The notes under the pieces: model-generated | Database searches by the model: none | Told to the model about the DNA's origin: nothing | The model's input: only the letters and a program-made list of their open reading frames with translations | Translations under genes and position numbers: made by a program | NCBI RefSeq assembly: GCF_963664135.1 | Contig: NZ_OY760905.1 | Location: forward strand, 2,940,736-3,004,735 | DNA length: 64,000 nt | Reading direction: 5' to 3' | Source: an uncultured Acetobacterium sp. | GTDB lineage: Bacteria; Bacillota; Clostridia; Eubacteriales; Eubacteriaceae | Shown here: one piece after another, positions 10,181-19,248 of the stretch | Position numbering within the stretch: the stretch's first letter is position 1 | How the letters are laid out: every line of letters starts with the position of its first letter

Positions 10181-11294
10181 ATTTCTGTCTCCTTAATACA
10201 AAATACGTGATCGAACTGAATGCAATGATGAAACCGCACAGCAGCAGGATGTCCGTAAAAAACTGGGTATAGGTATTGTAGTAATACAGGGCATAAAAAC
10301 TGTCGGTGATCAGATTGGCCGGGTTGAGGTAACCCAGAATCGGCGCTTTGGTCATCACAAGATACTTCATATCGGCAGACATCATTCCGGCCAGAAAGGA
10401 CATGGTCATGGTGGAGCCAATCAGGATACCGATTTTGAGGCCTTCGCCTTTTTTGACAATTGAACCAATGCAGGCACCAAAGGTCACTCCGGTGAGGCTT
10501 CCCACTACACAGGTCAGGGCAATATAGCCCAACTGGTCACCAAAACTGATGTCCAGTACCTTGATAAGAAAGGTCAGCAGAATCAAAAGCTCCAGCAGTT
10601 GGATGGTGGTGGCAGCCAGCATCGAGGAAATAAAGACCGTCAGTTTATTAGTGGGAGCCAGATTGATTCGGGCACCCACAGCGGAAAGATCCGCCTGAAT
10701 CGCTACCACTTCTTTTACTCCCAGAAACCCACCATATAAACAGGTCATCGCAATCAGGGCATAAAAATAATTGACAATCGGATCTGGGTTGGAGTGGCTG
10801 GCAGAAACAGCGGTCAGGTATTCAGTCCGACTGGAAATTCCAGTTAGCATACCATTATTCAGGGCGGCAGGGTTTTGGCCGATAACAGTGACGATGGTTG
10901 CAGATGATTGAACAAAATCATCCAGAAATCCCCGGATGATGGTCTGATTGAGACCAGACTGGTTTACTACCAAGTGGAGATCTGAATCAAAAACAATATA
11001 ACCATCGATTTGATTATCTTTGAGTAGCGCATCGGCTACTTCACTGGTCGTATACTGAACAATAAACAAATCATTGGCCCCATCGATGGCCTGAGTGAAA
11101 GCCGGGTTATGATCCAACTCCTCATTCTGAACCACCGCCACATTCACTTTCAGAAAATTATCGGCGCTTGAAAGGTTGGAAAAGGCCAGGTTAAATAGGG
11201 TTGCCAACAGAATTGGAAAAAGAAAGGTCCAGAACATCAACTGTCGGTCTTTAAAGATGCACTTGAGGCGATAGCGGTAATTAAATAAAAACAT
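10167..11294 (-). CDS. ABC-2 type exporter permease (first)
   Basis: 375 residues starting MFLFNYRYRLKCIFKDRQ. An N-terminal helix around residues 21-40, an extracytoplasmic domain to about residue 175, then five or six helices. ATG at 11294 is preferred because AGGAGA lies 6 bases upstream; the longer frame would overlap the ATPase gene. It begins 10 bases after that ATPase and overlaps the next permease by 14 bases. Same family as its neighbour, so the exporter is probably a heterodimer. Confidence 0.8.
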   Translation of the reverse strand: MFLFNYRYRLKCIFKDRQLMFWTFLFPILLATLFNLAFSNLSSADNFLKVNVAVVQNEELDHNPAFTQAIDGANDLFIVQYTTSEVADALLKDNQIDGYIVFDSDLHLVVNQSGLNQTIIRGFLDDFVQSSATIVTVIGQNPAALNNGMLTGISSRTEYLTAVSASHSNPDPIVNYFYALIAMTCLYGGFLGVKEVVAIQADLSAVGARINLAPTNKLTVFISSMLAATTIQLLELLILLTFLIKVLDISFGDQLGYIALTCVVGSLTGVTFGACIGSIVKKGEGLKIGILIGSTMTMSFLAGMMSADMKYLVMTKAPILGYLNPANLITDSFYALYYYNTYTQFFTDILLLCGFIIAFSSITYFVLRRQKYASL

Positions 11295-11304
11295 AATTTC
11301 TCTC

Positions 11305-12237
11305 CTAATCTCTGAGTTCTTTGCCGGTGATTTCCAGAAAGACATCGTTCAGAGTTGGCGGTTCAGAATAAACTTTACCGATGGCAATATTTTGATCCTT
11401 CAAATGATCAAGAATCGCAATCAGATTATTTTTTCCCCGACTTGACTTCACGACCAGCTGATGATCGGTTAACTCGGCCGAGATAATGTGCGTCAAGGCC
11501 TGGATTTCGGTGAGATCCAGATTCTCGGGGTTGAGCAGTTCAAGACTGATATGTTCGCCGGATTTAATCATTTTTTTGAGGTCTTCATTGGTACCCATGG
11601 CAATGATTTTGCCCTTATCCATAATGGCAATGCGACTGCAGATCTGTTCAACCTCTTCCATATAATGGGAAGTATAGATGATGGTGGCACCTTGGCGGTT
11701 TAATTCCAGAATCCCTTCCAGGATATTGTTGCGGCTCTGGGGATCGACAGCCACCGTGGGCTCATCTAGGATGATCAGCTTAGGCTTATGGGCAATCCCG
11801 CAGGCGATGTTCAAGCGGCGGAGCAGCCCGCCGCTGAGTTTTTTGGGGTAGAATTTTTTAAAATCGTTGAGTCCCACAAAATCGATGGCTTCGCCAACCA
11901 GCTTTTTTCGGGTTTGTTTATCAGAAACATAAAGACCGCAGAAGTAGTCGATATTTTCATATACGGTCAGTTCATTAAAGACGGCCACGTTTTGCATCAC
12001 CACCCCGATGTCACGTTTGATATCATAGGCATCCGGGGACATTGGCTGATCGTAAATTTCGATAGTCCCCTTATCATATTTAAGCAGCGACAAGATGCAG
12101 TTGATAGCGGTGGTTTTTCCCGAACCGTTGGGCCCCAGCAGTCCCAGGATTTCACCTTCCTGAACTTCCAGATTGAAGTGATCCAGGGCGATGAGATCCC
12201 CGTATCGTTTGACCATATTTTTTACATTGATTACCAT
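11305..12237 (-). CDS. ABC exporter ATP-binding protein
   Basis: 310 residues with Walker A GLLGPNGSGKTTAI (about residues 33-46), signature LSGGLLRRLNIACG, Walker B PKLIILDEPT followed by the D-loop, and switch His in TIIYTSHYMEE. The C-terminal 80 residues form the extra domain seen in drug and lantibiotic exporter ATPases. It energises the two ABC-2 permeases downstream. It is the first gene of the minus-strand operon, divergent from the histidine kinase across a 218-base intergenic region that holds a palindromic TGACA-aa-TGTCA element. Confidence 0.88.
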   Translation of the reverse strand: MVINVKNMVKRYGDLIALDHFNLEVQEGEILGLLGPNGSGKTTAINCILSLLKYDKGTIEIYDQPMSPDAYDIKRDIGVVMQNVAVFNELTVYENIDYFCGLYVSDKQTRKKLVGEAIDFVGLNDFKKFYPKKLSGGLLRRLNIACGIAHKPKLIILDEPTVAVDPQSRNNILEGILELNRQGATIIYTSHYMEEVEQICSRIAIMDKGKIIAMGTNEDLKKMIKSGEHISLELLNPENLDLTEIQALTHIISAELTDHQLVVKSSRGKNNLIAILDHLKDQNIAIGKVYSEPPTLNDVFLEITGKELRD

Positions 12238-12361
12238 AACAAATTCTCCTTTATGTGTGCGCCCAACCCAGAAAAGTGGGAAACGGCGTTTTTATTTGGC
12301 TATGGGTTTATTTTACGCCAGCGGATGTCATTTTGGTAGTGATAAGCCTCCTGATTGGGTA

Positions 12362-12373
12362 TGACAAATGTCA
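12362..12373. promoter_or_regulatory. Palindrome TGACA-aa-TGTCA in the divergent promoter region
   Basis: A 12-bp dyad lies midway between the exporter operon and the two-component genes. NarL-family response regulators usually bind short dyads of this size, so it is a candidate operator for the regulator encoded at 13550. Confidence 0.35.
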
Positions 12374-12455
12374 CCATTTATGTTAAAGTAGTGATGAAAT
12401 CACATGATCGACAGGGATGTGATTCTGGAGAATATTCTGATAAGGGTTGGTAATT

Positions 12456-13520
12456 ATGAATAAGCTGATTGATAAACTGATTATTTTCGGGTTCTGTCTA
12501 GCATTGTATTTGACTACCGTGGACAATGTGCTGTTGATTGCCCCGGTTTTGGTGGCGGTCATTTTTAGTGCTGCGGCAAGCTATTTAAAAGAAGGGCCGG
12601 TGACGGTTGGCTTGTTTGTGGGTTATCTGGTGATCTGCTTTTTTGAACCGGCATATCTTACATTCATTCCACTGATTGGTTATGACATTCTTCTTTCCCA
12701 ATACAAATGGTTGTGGACATTGGTACTTCTGCCAGCAGCAACAGGATTCACGGAGCTTAGTGGTACCTCTGTGGTGCTGATCCCAATTTTTATGGTGGTA
12801 GCCAATTTTCTTAAAAAACGAACCCTTTCGCTGGAAACATTGAGACAAGACTATAATGGCCTTCGGGATACTACCCGGGAAACCGCCTTGCAGCTGGAAA
12901 AAAAGAATAAAATGCTGATGGAAAAGCAGGACTATGAATTGAACCTGGCCACACTAACCGAACGGAACCGGATTGCCAGGGATATTCATGATAATGTGGG
13001 GCATATGCTTTCCCGGAGTATTCTGCAAACCGGCGCGCTGTTGGCAATCACCAAAGAAGCACAAACCAAAGAGGGCTTAATTCAAATCAAAGAAACGCTT
13101 TCTGAAGCCATGGACAGCATCAGAAGCAGCGTCCATGATCTCCACGATGAATCCTTGAATTTGCAGGTGGAACTGCAGACGCTGATCAAGAATTTTGAGT
13201 TTTGTCCGGTAAAATTTGATTATGATGTGGAATCCAGTTTAGATAAAGAAGTCAAATACTGTTTTATCGGGGTGGTCAAAGAAGCTTTTTCAAATATCAT
13301 CCGCCATTCCAATGCCACCGAAGTTTCACTGGTGGTCCGTGAACATCCGGGGTTGATTCAGCTGGTGGTTAAGGATAACGGCATCGGTAGCACGAAACTA
13401 GACAGCGACGGCATCGGGCTGATGAACATTGCCGATCGGGTGGCAGCCTTGAACGGCAACGTCAATATTACACCGGATCATGGTTTTAGAATTTTTATTT
13501 CAGTACCGAAAAATGAATAG
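12456..13520 (+). CDS. NarL-family sensor histidine kinase
   Basis: 354 residues. Four to five hydrophobic helices occupy residues 1-115, with no large extracellular loop. A coiled linker follows, then a HisKA_3 dimerisation/phosphoacceptor helix (ERNRIARDIHDNVGHMLSRS, His at about residue 178) and an HATPase_c domain with the VKDNGIGSTKLDSDGIGLMNI G-boxes. It would phosphorylate the response regulator encoded 29 bases downstream. ATG at 12456 is taken over TTG at 12447 because AAGGG lies at a normal distance. The short-loop membrane input and linked exporter resemble kinases that sense membrane-active compounds together with an ABC transporter (LnrJ, LiaS). Confidence 0.85.
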   Translation: MNKLIDKLIIFGFCLALYLTTVDNVLLIAPVLVAVIFSAAASYLKEGPVTVGLFVGYLVICFFEPAYLTFIPLIGYDILLSQYKWLWTLVLLPAATGFTELSGTSVVLIPIFMVVANFLKKRTLSLETLRQDYNGLRDTTRETALQLEKKNKMLMEKQDYELNLATLTERNRIARDIHDNVGHMLSRSILQTGALLAITKEAQTKEGLIQIKETLSEAMDSIRSSVHDLHDESLNLQVELQTLIKNFEFCPVKFDYDVESSLDKEVKYCFIGVVKEAFSNIIRHSNATEVSLVVREHPGLIQLVVKDNGIGSTKLDSDGIGLMNIADRVAALNGNVNITPDHGFRIFISVPKNE

Positions 13521-13549
13521 AAACGAATGATATAAAAAAAGGGGGAACC

Positions 13550-14173
13550 ATGAAAATACTTGTCGTTGATGATGACCGGCTGGTTTGTGCATCGCTGAAA
13601 ACTATTATTGAATCCCAGGGGGATATTGAAGTGATCGGAATGGGTCACAATGGCGAAGAAGCTATTACCTTATACCGTCAATTAAAACCGGATGTTTTGC
13701 TGATGGACATCCGCATGGAGGTGATGACCGGGCTGGAAGCCGCCGGAGTCATTCTTACAGCCGATAAAGCAGCTAAAATATTATTTTTAACCACTTTTCT
13801 GGATGATGAATATATTATCAAAGCGCTTAAGCTGGGGGCCAAGGGCTATCTGATCAAACAAGATTTTGAAAGCATTGTGCCCTCGCTGAAAGCGGTACAG
13901 AGTGGGCAAAGTGTTTTTGGGCAAGATATTGTGACAAAAATACCGGGTTTAATGAATAATTTAGATCAGAAAGAACAGCATAATTTTGACTTAAGTGATA
14001 AGGAACGGGAACTCATCGATTTGGTTGCTCAGGGATTGAGTAATCGGGAGGTCGCAAATAGTCTCTATTTAAGTGAAGGCACTGTTAGGAATCGCATCAG
14101 TGTTATATTGGAAAAATTAGAGCTCAGAGATCGGACACAATTGGCTATATTCTATTATAAAAAGCTGATCTGA
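13550..14173 (+). CDS. NarL/LuxR-family response regulator
   Basis: 207 residues. An N-terminal receiver domain carries acidic residues DDD at 7-9, the phosphoacceptor Asp in PDVLLMDIRM (about residue 53) and Lys in KGYLIKQ. A C-terminal LuxR-type HTH holds LSDKERELIDLVAQGLSNRE and GTVRNRISVILEKL. It is the partner of the histidine kinase just upstream. A GGGGG site precedes the ATG. The probable target is the divergent ABC exporter operon. Confidence 0.9.
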   Translation: MKILVVDDDRLVCASLKTIIESQGDIEVIGMGHNGEEAITLYRQLKPDVLLMDIRMEVMTGLEAAGVILTADKAAKILFLTTFLDDEYIIKALKLGAKGYLIKQDFESIVPSLKAVQSGQSVFGQDIVTKIPGLMNNLDQKEQHNFDLSDKERELIDLVAQGLSNREVANSLYLSEGTVRNRISVILEKLELRDRTQLAIFYYKKLI

Positions 14174-14318
14174 ATGGAGTTGTGAATGACTATGCAAATT
14201 GCTAATTCGCATTGAAATAAATCCGGTTTAGGAGTAAAATAAAAGTATGAATAAAGGATTGTGAATCGATTCGAAGCCAATGGCAAAGCCCTTGTTTTTT
14301 ATGAAAGAAGATGGAAAG

Positions 14319-16157
14319 ATGAAAAAAACAATAAGAGCAATCGTATTGTTGGCGGTCATGTTGATGTTTGTGATTCAAATTCCGGCTTGTGTAAATGGCA
14401 GACAAACAGATGCTGCGATTCAAGGTGCTTCCATAGGGAGCAATGACAATTGCAGATATAAAACTCATGTTCAAAATGTTGGGTGGCAGGATTGGGCCGT
14501 TGATGGGGTGGAAAGTGGAAGCACTGGGCAGTCTTTTCGTTTGGAAGGCATAAAGATAGAAATCGGTGATTTCTCAAATTTAGGTGTTACCTATCAAACC
14601 CATGTCCAAAATATCGGTTGGCAGGATTGGGTTATTGATGGGGCAGAGAGTGGAACCACTGGTCAGTCTCTGCGGCTGGAAGCGATACGAATCAACCTCA
14701 CTGGAACTGAGGTTGGCAAATATGATATTTACTATCAAGTTCATGTCCAAAATAAGGGCTGGCTGCCTTGGGTAAAAAATGGCGAAATGGCCGGAACAGA
14801 GGGTCAGTCGCTGCGCCTGGAAGGGATTAAAATTATGGTTGTACCACAAGGTGGATCACCGCCAGATGCTGGGACAGCCTTTAAAAACGTAATTTTGATG
14901 ATTTCCGACGGAGGTGCAGCTAACCAAATTTTAGCGACGGATTATTTCACCAGTGGAGAAGCTGGAACCCAAGTCTATGAACAGTTTCCCACCAGACTCA
15001 GTATGAGTACTTATTCTACCGGCAAAATAGAAGCCGATGACGACAGCAGATATACATATGATCCGACGACAATTTGGAGCAATTTCGATGCAATGAAAAG
15101 TCGAGCCACTGATTCAGCTGCGGCGGGAACAGCTATGTCGACGGGAATAAAAACCTATAACGGGGCCATTGGTGTTGATCCGAATCAGGAAAATCTGAGA
15201 GGCATCATAGAAGATTTTGAAACGCAAAACAAATCAACTGGTGTGATTACCACAGTTGAACTCAGCCACGCCACCCCGGCAAGTTTTGTGGCCCATAATA
15301 CTAATAGAGGCAACTACAGCGAAATTGCAAATGAAATGATCAAAAATAGTGCAGTCGACGTAATCATGGGGACCGGAAATCCATTATATAATGACAATGG
15401 AACTGAACGACATGTCATCGAGGACAGTAACTATGATTTTGTCGGTGGCAAAGAAACCTGGGATGGTCTTGTAGCAGGTGAACTTGGAAATGATGCAGAT
15501 AGTGATGGGGACACCGACAGATGGACGCTGATCCAAACGAAGGCAGAATTTGAAGCCCTCCAGACTGGAGCTGCACCAAGCAGAGTGATTGGGATTCCAC
15601 AGGTCTTTTCGACCCTGCAGTATGCCAGAGATGGGGATCAGAATGGAGATCCGTTCACAGTGGCGATAAATAAAGATGTACCCTCATTAGCAACAATGGC
15701 CAGAAGCTCACTCAACGTCTTGGATAATGACAAAGATGGTTATTTTCTGATGATTGAAGGTGGAGCAATTGATTGGGCGGCCAGTAAAAATCAGAGTGGA
15801 CGGATGATTGAAGAGGAAAACGATTTTAATCAGGCTGCAAAAGCGGTGTGTGAATGGGTGGAAGCAAATAGCAGCTGGTCGGAAACTTTGGTAATTGTCA
15901 CCAGCGATCACGAAACCGGCTACCTGACTGGAACACCGGGGGTTTATAATGAGGTAATCAATAACGGGCAAGGGAATATCCCTACTATGGCCTGGAACAG
16001 TGCCGAGCATACGAATCAGCTGGTTCCCATTTTTGCCAAAGGACCGGGAGCCGATTTGTTTAAAAAATATGCTGTGGGTTCCGATCCGGTTCGCGGCGCT
16101 TATATTAATAATACCGATATTCCCAAGGTAATCCGGGAATTGCTTAATTCCCAATAA
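14319..16157 (+). CDS. Secreted alkaline phosphatase with three ChW repeats (paralogue 1)
   Basis: 612 residues. A signal sequence (MKKTIRAIVLLAVMLMFVIQ) is followed by IPAC, a possible lipobox. Three ChW repeats follow (roughly residues 43-75, 85-125 and 130-172, each with HVQNxGW and LRLEGIKI). A PhoA-superfamily domain follows with MISDGG, the nucleophile region DSAAAGTAMSTG, SDHETGYLTG and EHTNQLVP. It would release phosphate from organic esters outside the cell while the ChW repeats hold it on the wall. The zinc-ligand His expected four residues after the Asp of EGGAIDW is Ser here, whereas the next gene keeps His. Start chosen at the MKK that begins the signal peptide; longer starts exist at 14280 and 14301. 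Confidence 0.85.
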   Translation: MKKTIRAIVLLAVMLMFVIQIPACVNGRQTDAAIQGASIGSNDNCRYKTHVQNVGWQDWAVDGVESGSTGQSFRLEGIKIEIGDFSNLGVTYQTHVQNIGWQDWVIDGAESGTTGQSLRLEAIRINLTGTEVGKYDIYYQVHVQNKGWLPWVKNGEMAGTEGQSLRLEGIKIMVVPQGGSPPDAGTAFKNVILMISDGGAANQILATDYFTSGEAGTQVYEQFPTRLSMSTYSTGKIEADDDSRYTYDPTTIWSNFDAMKSRATDSAAAGTAMSTGIKTYNGAIGVDPNQENLRGIIEDFETQNKSTGVITTVELSHATPASFVAHNTNRGNYSEIANEMIKNSAVDVIMGTGNPLYNDNGTERHVIEDSNYDFVGGKETWDGLVAGELGNDADSDGDTDRWTLIQTKAEFEALQTGAAPSRVIGIPQVFSTLQYARDGDQNGDPFTVAINKDVPSLATMARSSLNVLDNDKDGYFLMIEGGAIDWAASKNQSGRMIEEENDFNQAAKAVCEWVEANSSWSETLVIVTSDHETGYLTGTPGVYNEVINNGQGNIPTMAWNSAEHTNQLVPIFAKGPGADLFKKYAVGSDPVRGAYINNTDIPKVIRELLNSQ

Positions 16158-16193
16158 AATTAACAGACCATTTTGTGTGAAAGAGGCGTATTT

Positions 16194-18017
16194 GTGAAAA
16201 AAAGAATGAAGAGTGGGATGGTGACAATAATAATTGTTGCAATGTTGATGTTACAGATGTCAGCCAGTGTAATGGCAGAGGAAACAAATGTTGCACCATT
16301 GGTATTTGAAGGTAATTGCAGTTATCAGACGCATATCCAAAATGTCGGCTGGCAGGACTGGAAGTCCAAAGAATCATTAAGCGGCACAACCGGTAAGTCG
16401 TTGCGGTTAGAAGGAATCAAAATCAAACTCAGCGATTCAGCGAATTTAGGCGTATCCTATCAAACTCATGTTCAAAATATCGGTTGGCAGGATTGGGTGA
16501 CAGATGGAGATGTGAGTGGAACTGAAGGGAAATCCCTGAGACTGGAAGCAATCCGGATGAAGCTCACCGGCAGTGAGGCTGATAAATATGAAATTTATTA
16601 TCAGGTTCATGTGCAGAATGTCGGCTGGATGAACTGGGTCAAAAATGGCGATGTATCAGGCACTGAAGGTAAAGCCTTACGTCTCGAAGGGATTAAGATT
16701 GTGATTTTGCCCAAAGGGTCACCGGCTCCGGTTAACGCCGGATCCATTAAGAACGTGATTTTCATGATATCCGATGGTTGCGGTTCCAACCAGATCTTGG
16801 CAACTGATTATTTCACTGATGGAAAAGCAGGAACGCAGGTTTATGAGCAATTCCCGACTAAACTCAATATGAGCACCTATTCTCATATTGAATTGGGCAC
16901 AGCTGATGACTTGTTAGGTTTATATGATCCAGAAACCATCTGGAGCAGTTTCGACCTGATGAAAAACTACCCCACCGATTCATCGGCCGCAGCAACAGCT
17001 ATGGCCACGGGGACCAAAACCTATAATGCGGCAATCGGCGTTGATCAGGCGGAACAGGATCTGGTCAATATCAGAGAAGATTTTGAAGCTCAAAATAAGG
17101 CAACCGGTGTGATTACCTCGGTTGAGTTCAGTCATGCCACGCCGGCCAGTTTTGTTGCTCATAACAGCAGCAGACAAAACTACAGTGAGATTGCCTATGA
17201 AATGCTCACGGACAGCGATACCGATGTGATCATGGGCGCCGGAAATCCGCTGTATGATGACAATGGCAAGCTCCGAACGGTTGTTGAAGACAGTAATTAT
17301 GATTATGTTGGCGGCAAAGATACCTGGGATAATCTAGTCGCTGGCAATCTGGGAAATGATGCCGATGGTGACGGGGATCGTGATAACTGGAACCTGATTC
17401 AGACGAAAACCGAATTTGAAGCGTTACAGACGGGAAATACACCGGAACGGGTTATTGGCGTCCCGCAGGTATTTCAAACTCTTCAATTAGACAGAGCGGG
17501 AGATGGGAACGTGGCGCCTTTCACGGTAGCCATGAACGAAAATGTGCCAACCCTGGATGTCATGGCAAAGAGTGCCCTGAATGTTCTGGATAATGACAAT
17601 GATGGCTTCTTTCTGATGATTGAAGGCGGTGCAATCGATTGGGCCAGCCACGGTAAGTTAAGTGGCCGTTTAATTGAAGAAGAAACGGATTTTAATCACT
17701 CGGTAGAAGCAGTTTGTAACTGGGTCGAAGCCAACAGCAACTGGGATGAAACCCTGGTCATTGTGACCGGTGACCATGAAACCGGATATCTAACCGGGGC
17801 CACCGGCGTATACGGTGAAGTGACTAATAATGGTAAAGGTGTGATGCCTACCATGGCATGGAACAGCACAAACCATACCAATCAGCTGGTGCCCTTCTTT
17901 GCCAAGGGGCCAGGTGCAGAATTGTTTGATAATTATGCCAACGGTTCAGATCCGTTTAAAGGTGCCTATCTGGATAATACCGAAATTTCGCTGGTAATTC
18001 GGGATCTGCTGAATTAG
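16194..18017 (+). CDS. Secreted alkaline phosphatase with three ChW repeats (paralogue 2)
   Basis: 607 residues beginning with GTG at 16194, which has AAGAGG 7 bases upstream. A signal peptide ends around SASVMAEE. Three ChW repeats (consensus YQTHVQNVGWQDWV ... SLRLEGIKI) follow, then an alkaline phosphatase domain with MISDGCGSNQ, the nucleophile region TDSSAAATAMATG, EGGAIDWASH (Asp and His both present), TGDHETGYLTG and NHTNQLVP. All metal-binding positions I can recognise are kept. It starts 36 bases after its paralogue and is very similar along the whole length, so it is a tandem duplication. A terminator follows. A Pit phosphate transporter is encoded elsewhere in this window, but I see no Pho box. 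Confidence 0.9.
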   Translation: MKKRMKSGMVTIIIVAMLMLQMSASVMAEETNVAPLVFEGNCSYQTHIQNVGWQDWKSKESLSGTTGKSLRLEGIKIKLSDSANLGVSYQTHVQNIGWQDWVTDGDVSGTEGKSLRLEAIRMKLTGSEADKYEIYYQVHVQNVGWMNWVKNGDVSGTEGKALRLEGIKIVILPKGSPAPVNAGSIKNVIFMISDGCGSNQILATDYFTDGKAGTQVYEQFPTKLNMSTYSHIELGTADDLLGLYDPETIWSSFDLMKNYPTDSSAAATAMATGTKTYNAAIGVDQAEQDLVNIREDFEAQNKATGVITSVEFSHATPASFVAHNSSRQNYSEIAYEMLTDSDTDVIMGAGNPLYDDNGKLRTVVEDSNYDYVGGKDTWDNLVAGNLGNDADGDGDRDNWNLIQTKTEFEALQTGNTPERVIGVPQVFQTLQLDRAGDGNVAPFTVAMNENVPTLDVMAKSALNVLDNDNDGFFLMIEGGAIDWASHGKLSGRLIEEETDFNHSVEAVCNWVEANSNWDETLVIVTGDHETGYLTGATGVYGEVTNNGKGVMPTMAWNSTNHTNQLVPFFAKGPGAELFDNYANGSDPFKGAYLDNTEISLVIRDLLN

Positions 18018-18030
18018 AATCATATTCAAA

Positions 18031-18087
18031 CAACCTGTTATTGTTCACATAAAATAATGTGATACGATAACAGGTTGTTGTTTTTTT
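18031..18087 (+). terminator. Hairpin terminator after the phosphatase pair
   Basis: CAACCTGTTAT (18031-18041) pairs with ATAACAGGTTG (18067-18077), with an inner TCACAT/ATGTGA stem, followed by a run of seven T from 18081. Confidence 0.8.
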
Positions 18088-18112
18088 AGAAAAAAGATGG
18101 CAAATGAAAGGA

Positions 18113-18568
18113 TCAGTCAAGATATGAGTTAAAAGCTTTATTCAGGATGCTTTCCAGTTGTTCGGGAAGAACACCAAATACAATTGCCACACCCTCAACA
18201 TGACAGCTGGAATCGACCGTTAGATGCTTGTTCGATTCATCTTCGGTAATTGAAAACATGCAGCTGTTGCCTTGGGCATTTAGAAGCGCTTTGATATGAC
18301 CAATGATGCCGCCGAGGGCGGTGACTTCCTGGGCCACCTGTTTTAATAAACCGTCTAGCATCGTTTCTGCCTCTTCATAGGGTGACGTGATATCAAATTT
18401 ATAGGAGCCCACCAGACTGGTGTCGTGGGTTTTTACCGTAATGGGATGGTGTGAATGGTGATGGTGTTCTGGTTGGTGGGACGATTCGGGATGGTGGTGA
18501 TGGTCATCATGACATCCGCAGCTGCAATTCTCGTCGTGGTGGTGTTGTTTTGAATGAATGGTGTTCAT
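18113..18568 (-). CDS. Small His-rich putative metal-binding protein
   Basis: 151 residues. ATG at 18568 is chosen because AGGA lies 8 bases upstream and the preceding gene ends at 18582. Residues about 8-45 are extremely His-rich with several Cys (HHHDENCSCGCHDDHHHH and further His clusters). The remaining 105 residues form an ordered domain with DTSLVGSYKFDITSPYEEAE and conserved-looking Cys and His (SSCHVEG). Such a region typically stores or delivers Zn, Ni or Co. It lies 13 bases after a short CobW-type GTPase in a methyltransferase operon, suggesting a two-part metallochaperone. The C-terminal domain family is unknown to me. Confidence 0.75.
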   Translation of the reverse strand: MNTIHSKQHHHDENCSCGCHDDHHHHPESSHQPEHHHHSHHPITVKTHDTSLVGSYKFDITSPYEEAETMLDGLLKQVAQEVTALGGIIGHIKALLNAQGNSCMFSITEDESNKHLTVDSSCHVEGVAIVFGVLPEQLESILNKAFNSYLD

Positions 18569-18581
18569 ACGGTGTCCTTTC

Positions 18582-19184
18582 TTATTCAGTGCCCAGGATG
18601 GCTTTAAAAACAATCGGATCAATAGTTTGAGCAGCGCTGACTTTAAAAAAGGCGGCATCATTATTAAATGTTCGGATCGATTCTTCCACTGTCGATAAGG
18701 TATCCTCATCGACCAGATCAACTTTGTTAAGCAGAATAACTTCCGCCGCATCCAGTTGACCTTCCAACAGCATTTCCATGGGTCGAAGCAGGCGCAGCCA
18801 GCGTTTGGCGTCCGTCACGCAGGTGATGTGGCAATCAAGATCAGGTAAAGACTGACCGATGGTTTTTTTGATATTATCAGGGTAGGCCACACCGGTTGCT
18901 TCCATAATGATCAGCTCGGGGTTAAAATCCCGGATGATATTGTGAAGCCCGAGAACAAGCTCTCCCGCCATGGTACAGCAGACACATCCAGAAAACAGAT
19001 TGGCAACCTCATAACCACTGCTTTGCAGAATTTTGTCATCAATGCTGACGTCGCCAATTTCGTTTTCCAGAATGACCACCTTTGTTCTGTTTTCGGAATC
19101 AGCACCGATGACATGTCTGGCCAGTTGGATCACGACACTTGTTTTTCCAGATCCCAGAAATCCGCCTAAAATTATTACTTTCAT
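18582..19184 (-). CDS. Short CobW/HypB/UreG-like GTPase
   Basis: 200 residues of the COG0523 G3E GTPase family: Walker A GGFLGSGKTS (residues 7-16), the metal-binding CxCC motif in FSGCVCCTM, PELIIMEATG and the base-specific NKVD motif. Family members load Zn, Co or Ni into enzymes at the cost of GTP. It is much shorter than usual CobW proteins (300 or more residues) because the CobW_C domain is absent. The His-rich protein encoded directly downstream may supply the missing metal-handling part. It lies 64 bases after a UroD-type methyltransferase, a family that needs zinc and a corrinoid partner. Confidence 0.85.
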   Translation of the reverse strand: MKVIILGGFLGSGKTSVVIQLARHVIGADSENRTKVVILENEIGDVSIDDKILQSSGYEVANLFSGCVCCTMAGELVLGLHNIIRDFNPELIIMEATGVAYPDNIKKTIGQSLPDLDCHITCVTDAKRWLRLLRPMEMLLEGQLDAAEVILLNKVDLVDEDTLSTVEESIRTFNNDAAFFKVSAAQTIDPIVFKAILGTE

Positions 19185-19248
19185 ATTTTCACCTAATTTT
19201 CCTGGTTGAGACTTAAAATCGGCAAAATCACTTGCCTAATTCGTCAGT

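Noticed and set aside
14440..16750. DNA direct repeats in the phosphatase genes as a possible repeat array
   Set aside because: They are coding ChW repeats in the correct frame, not CRISPR or tandem repeats of DNA origin.
18569..18751. N-terminal extension of the His-rich protein overlapping the CobW-like gene
   Set aside because: It would overlap the GTPase gene by 170 bases in another frame; a ribosome site directly precedes the ATG at 18568.
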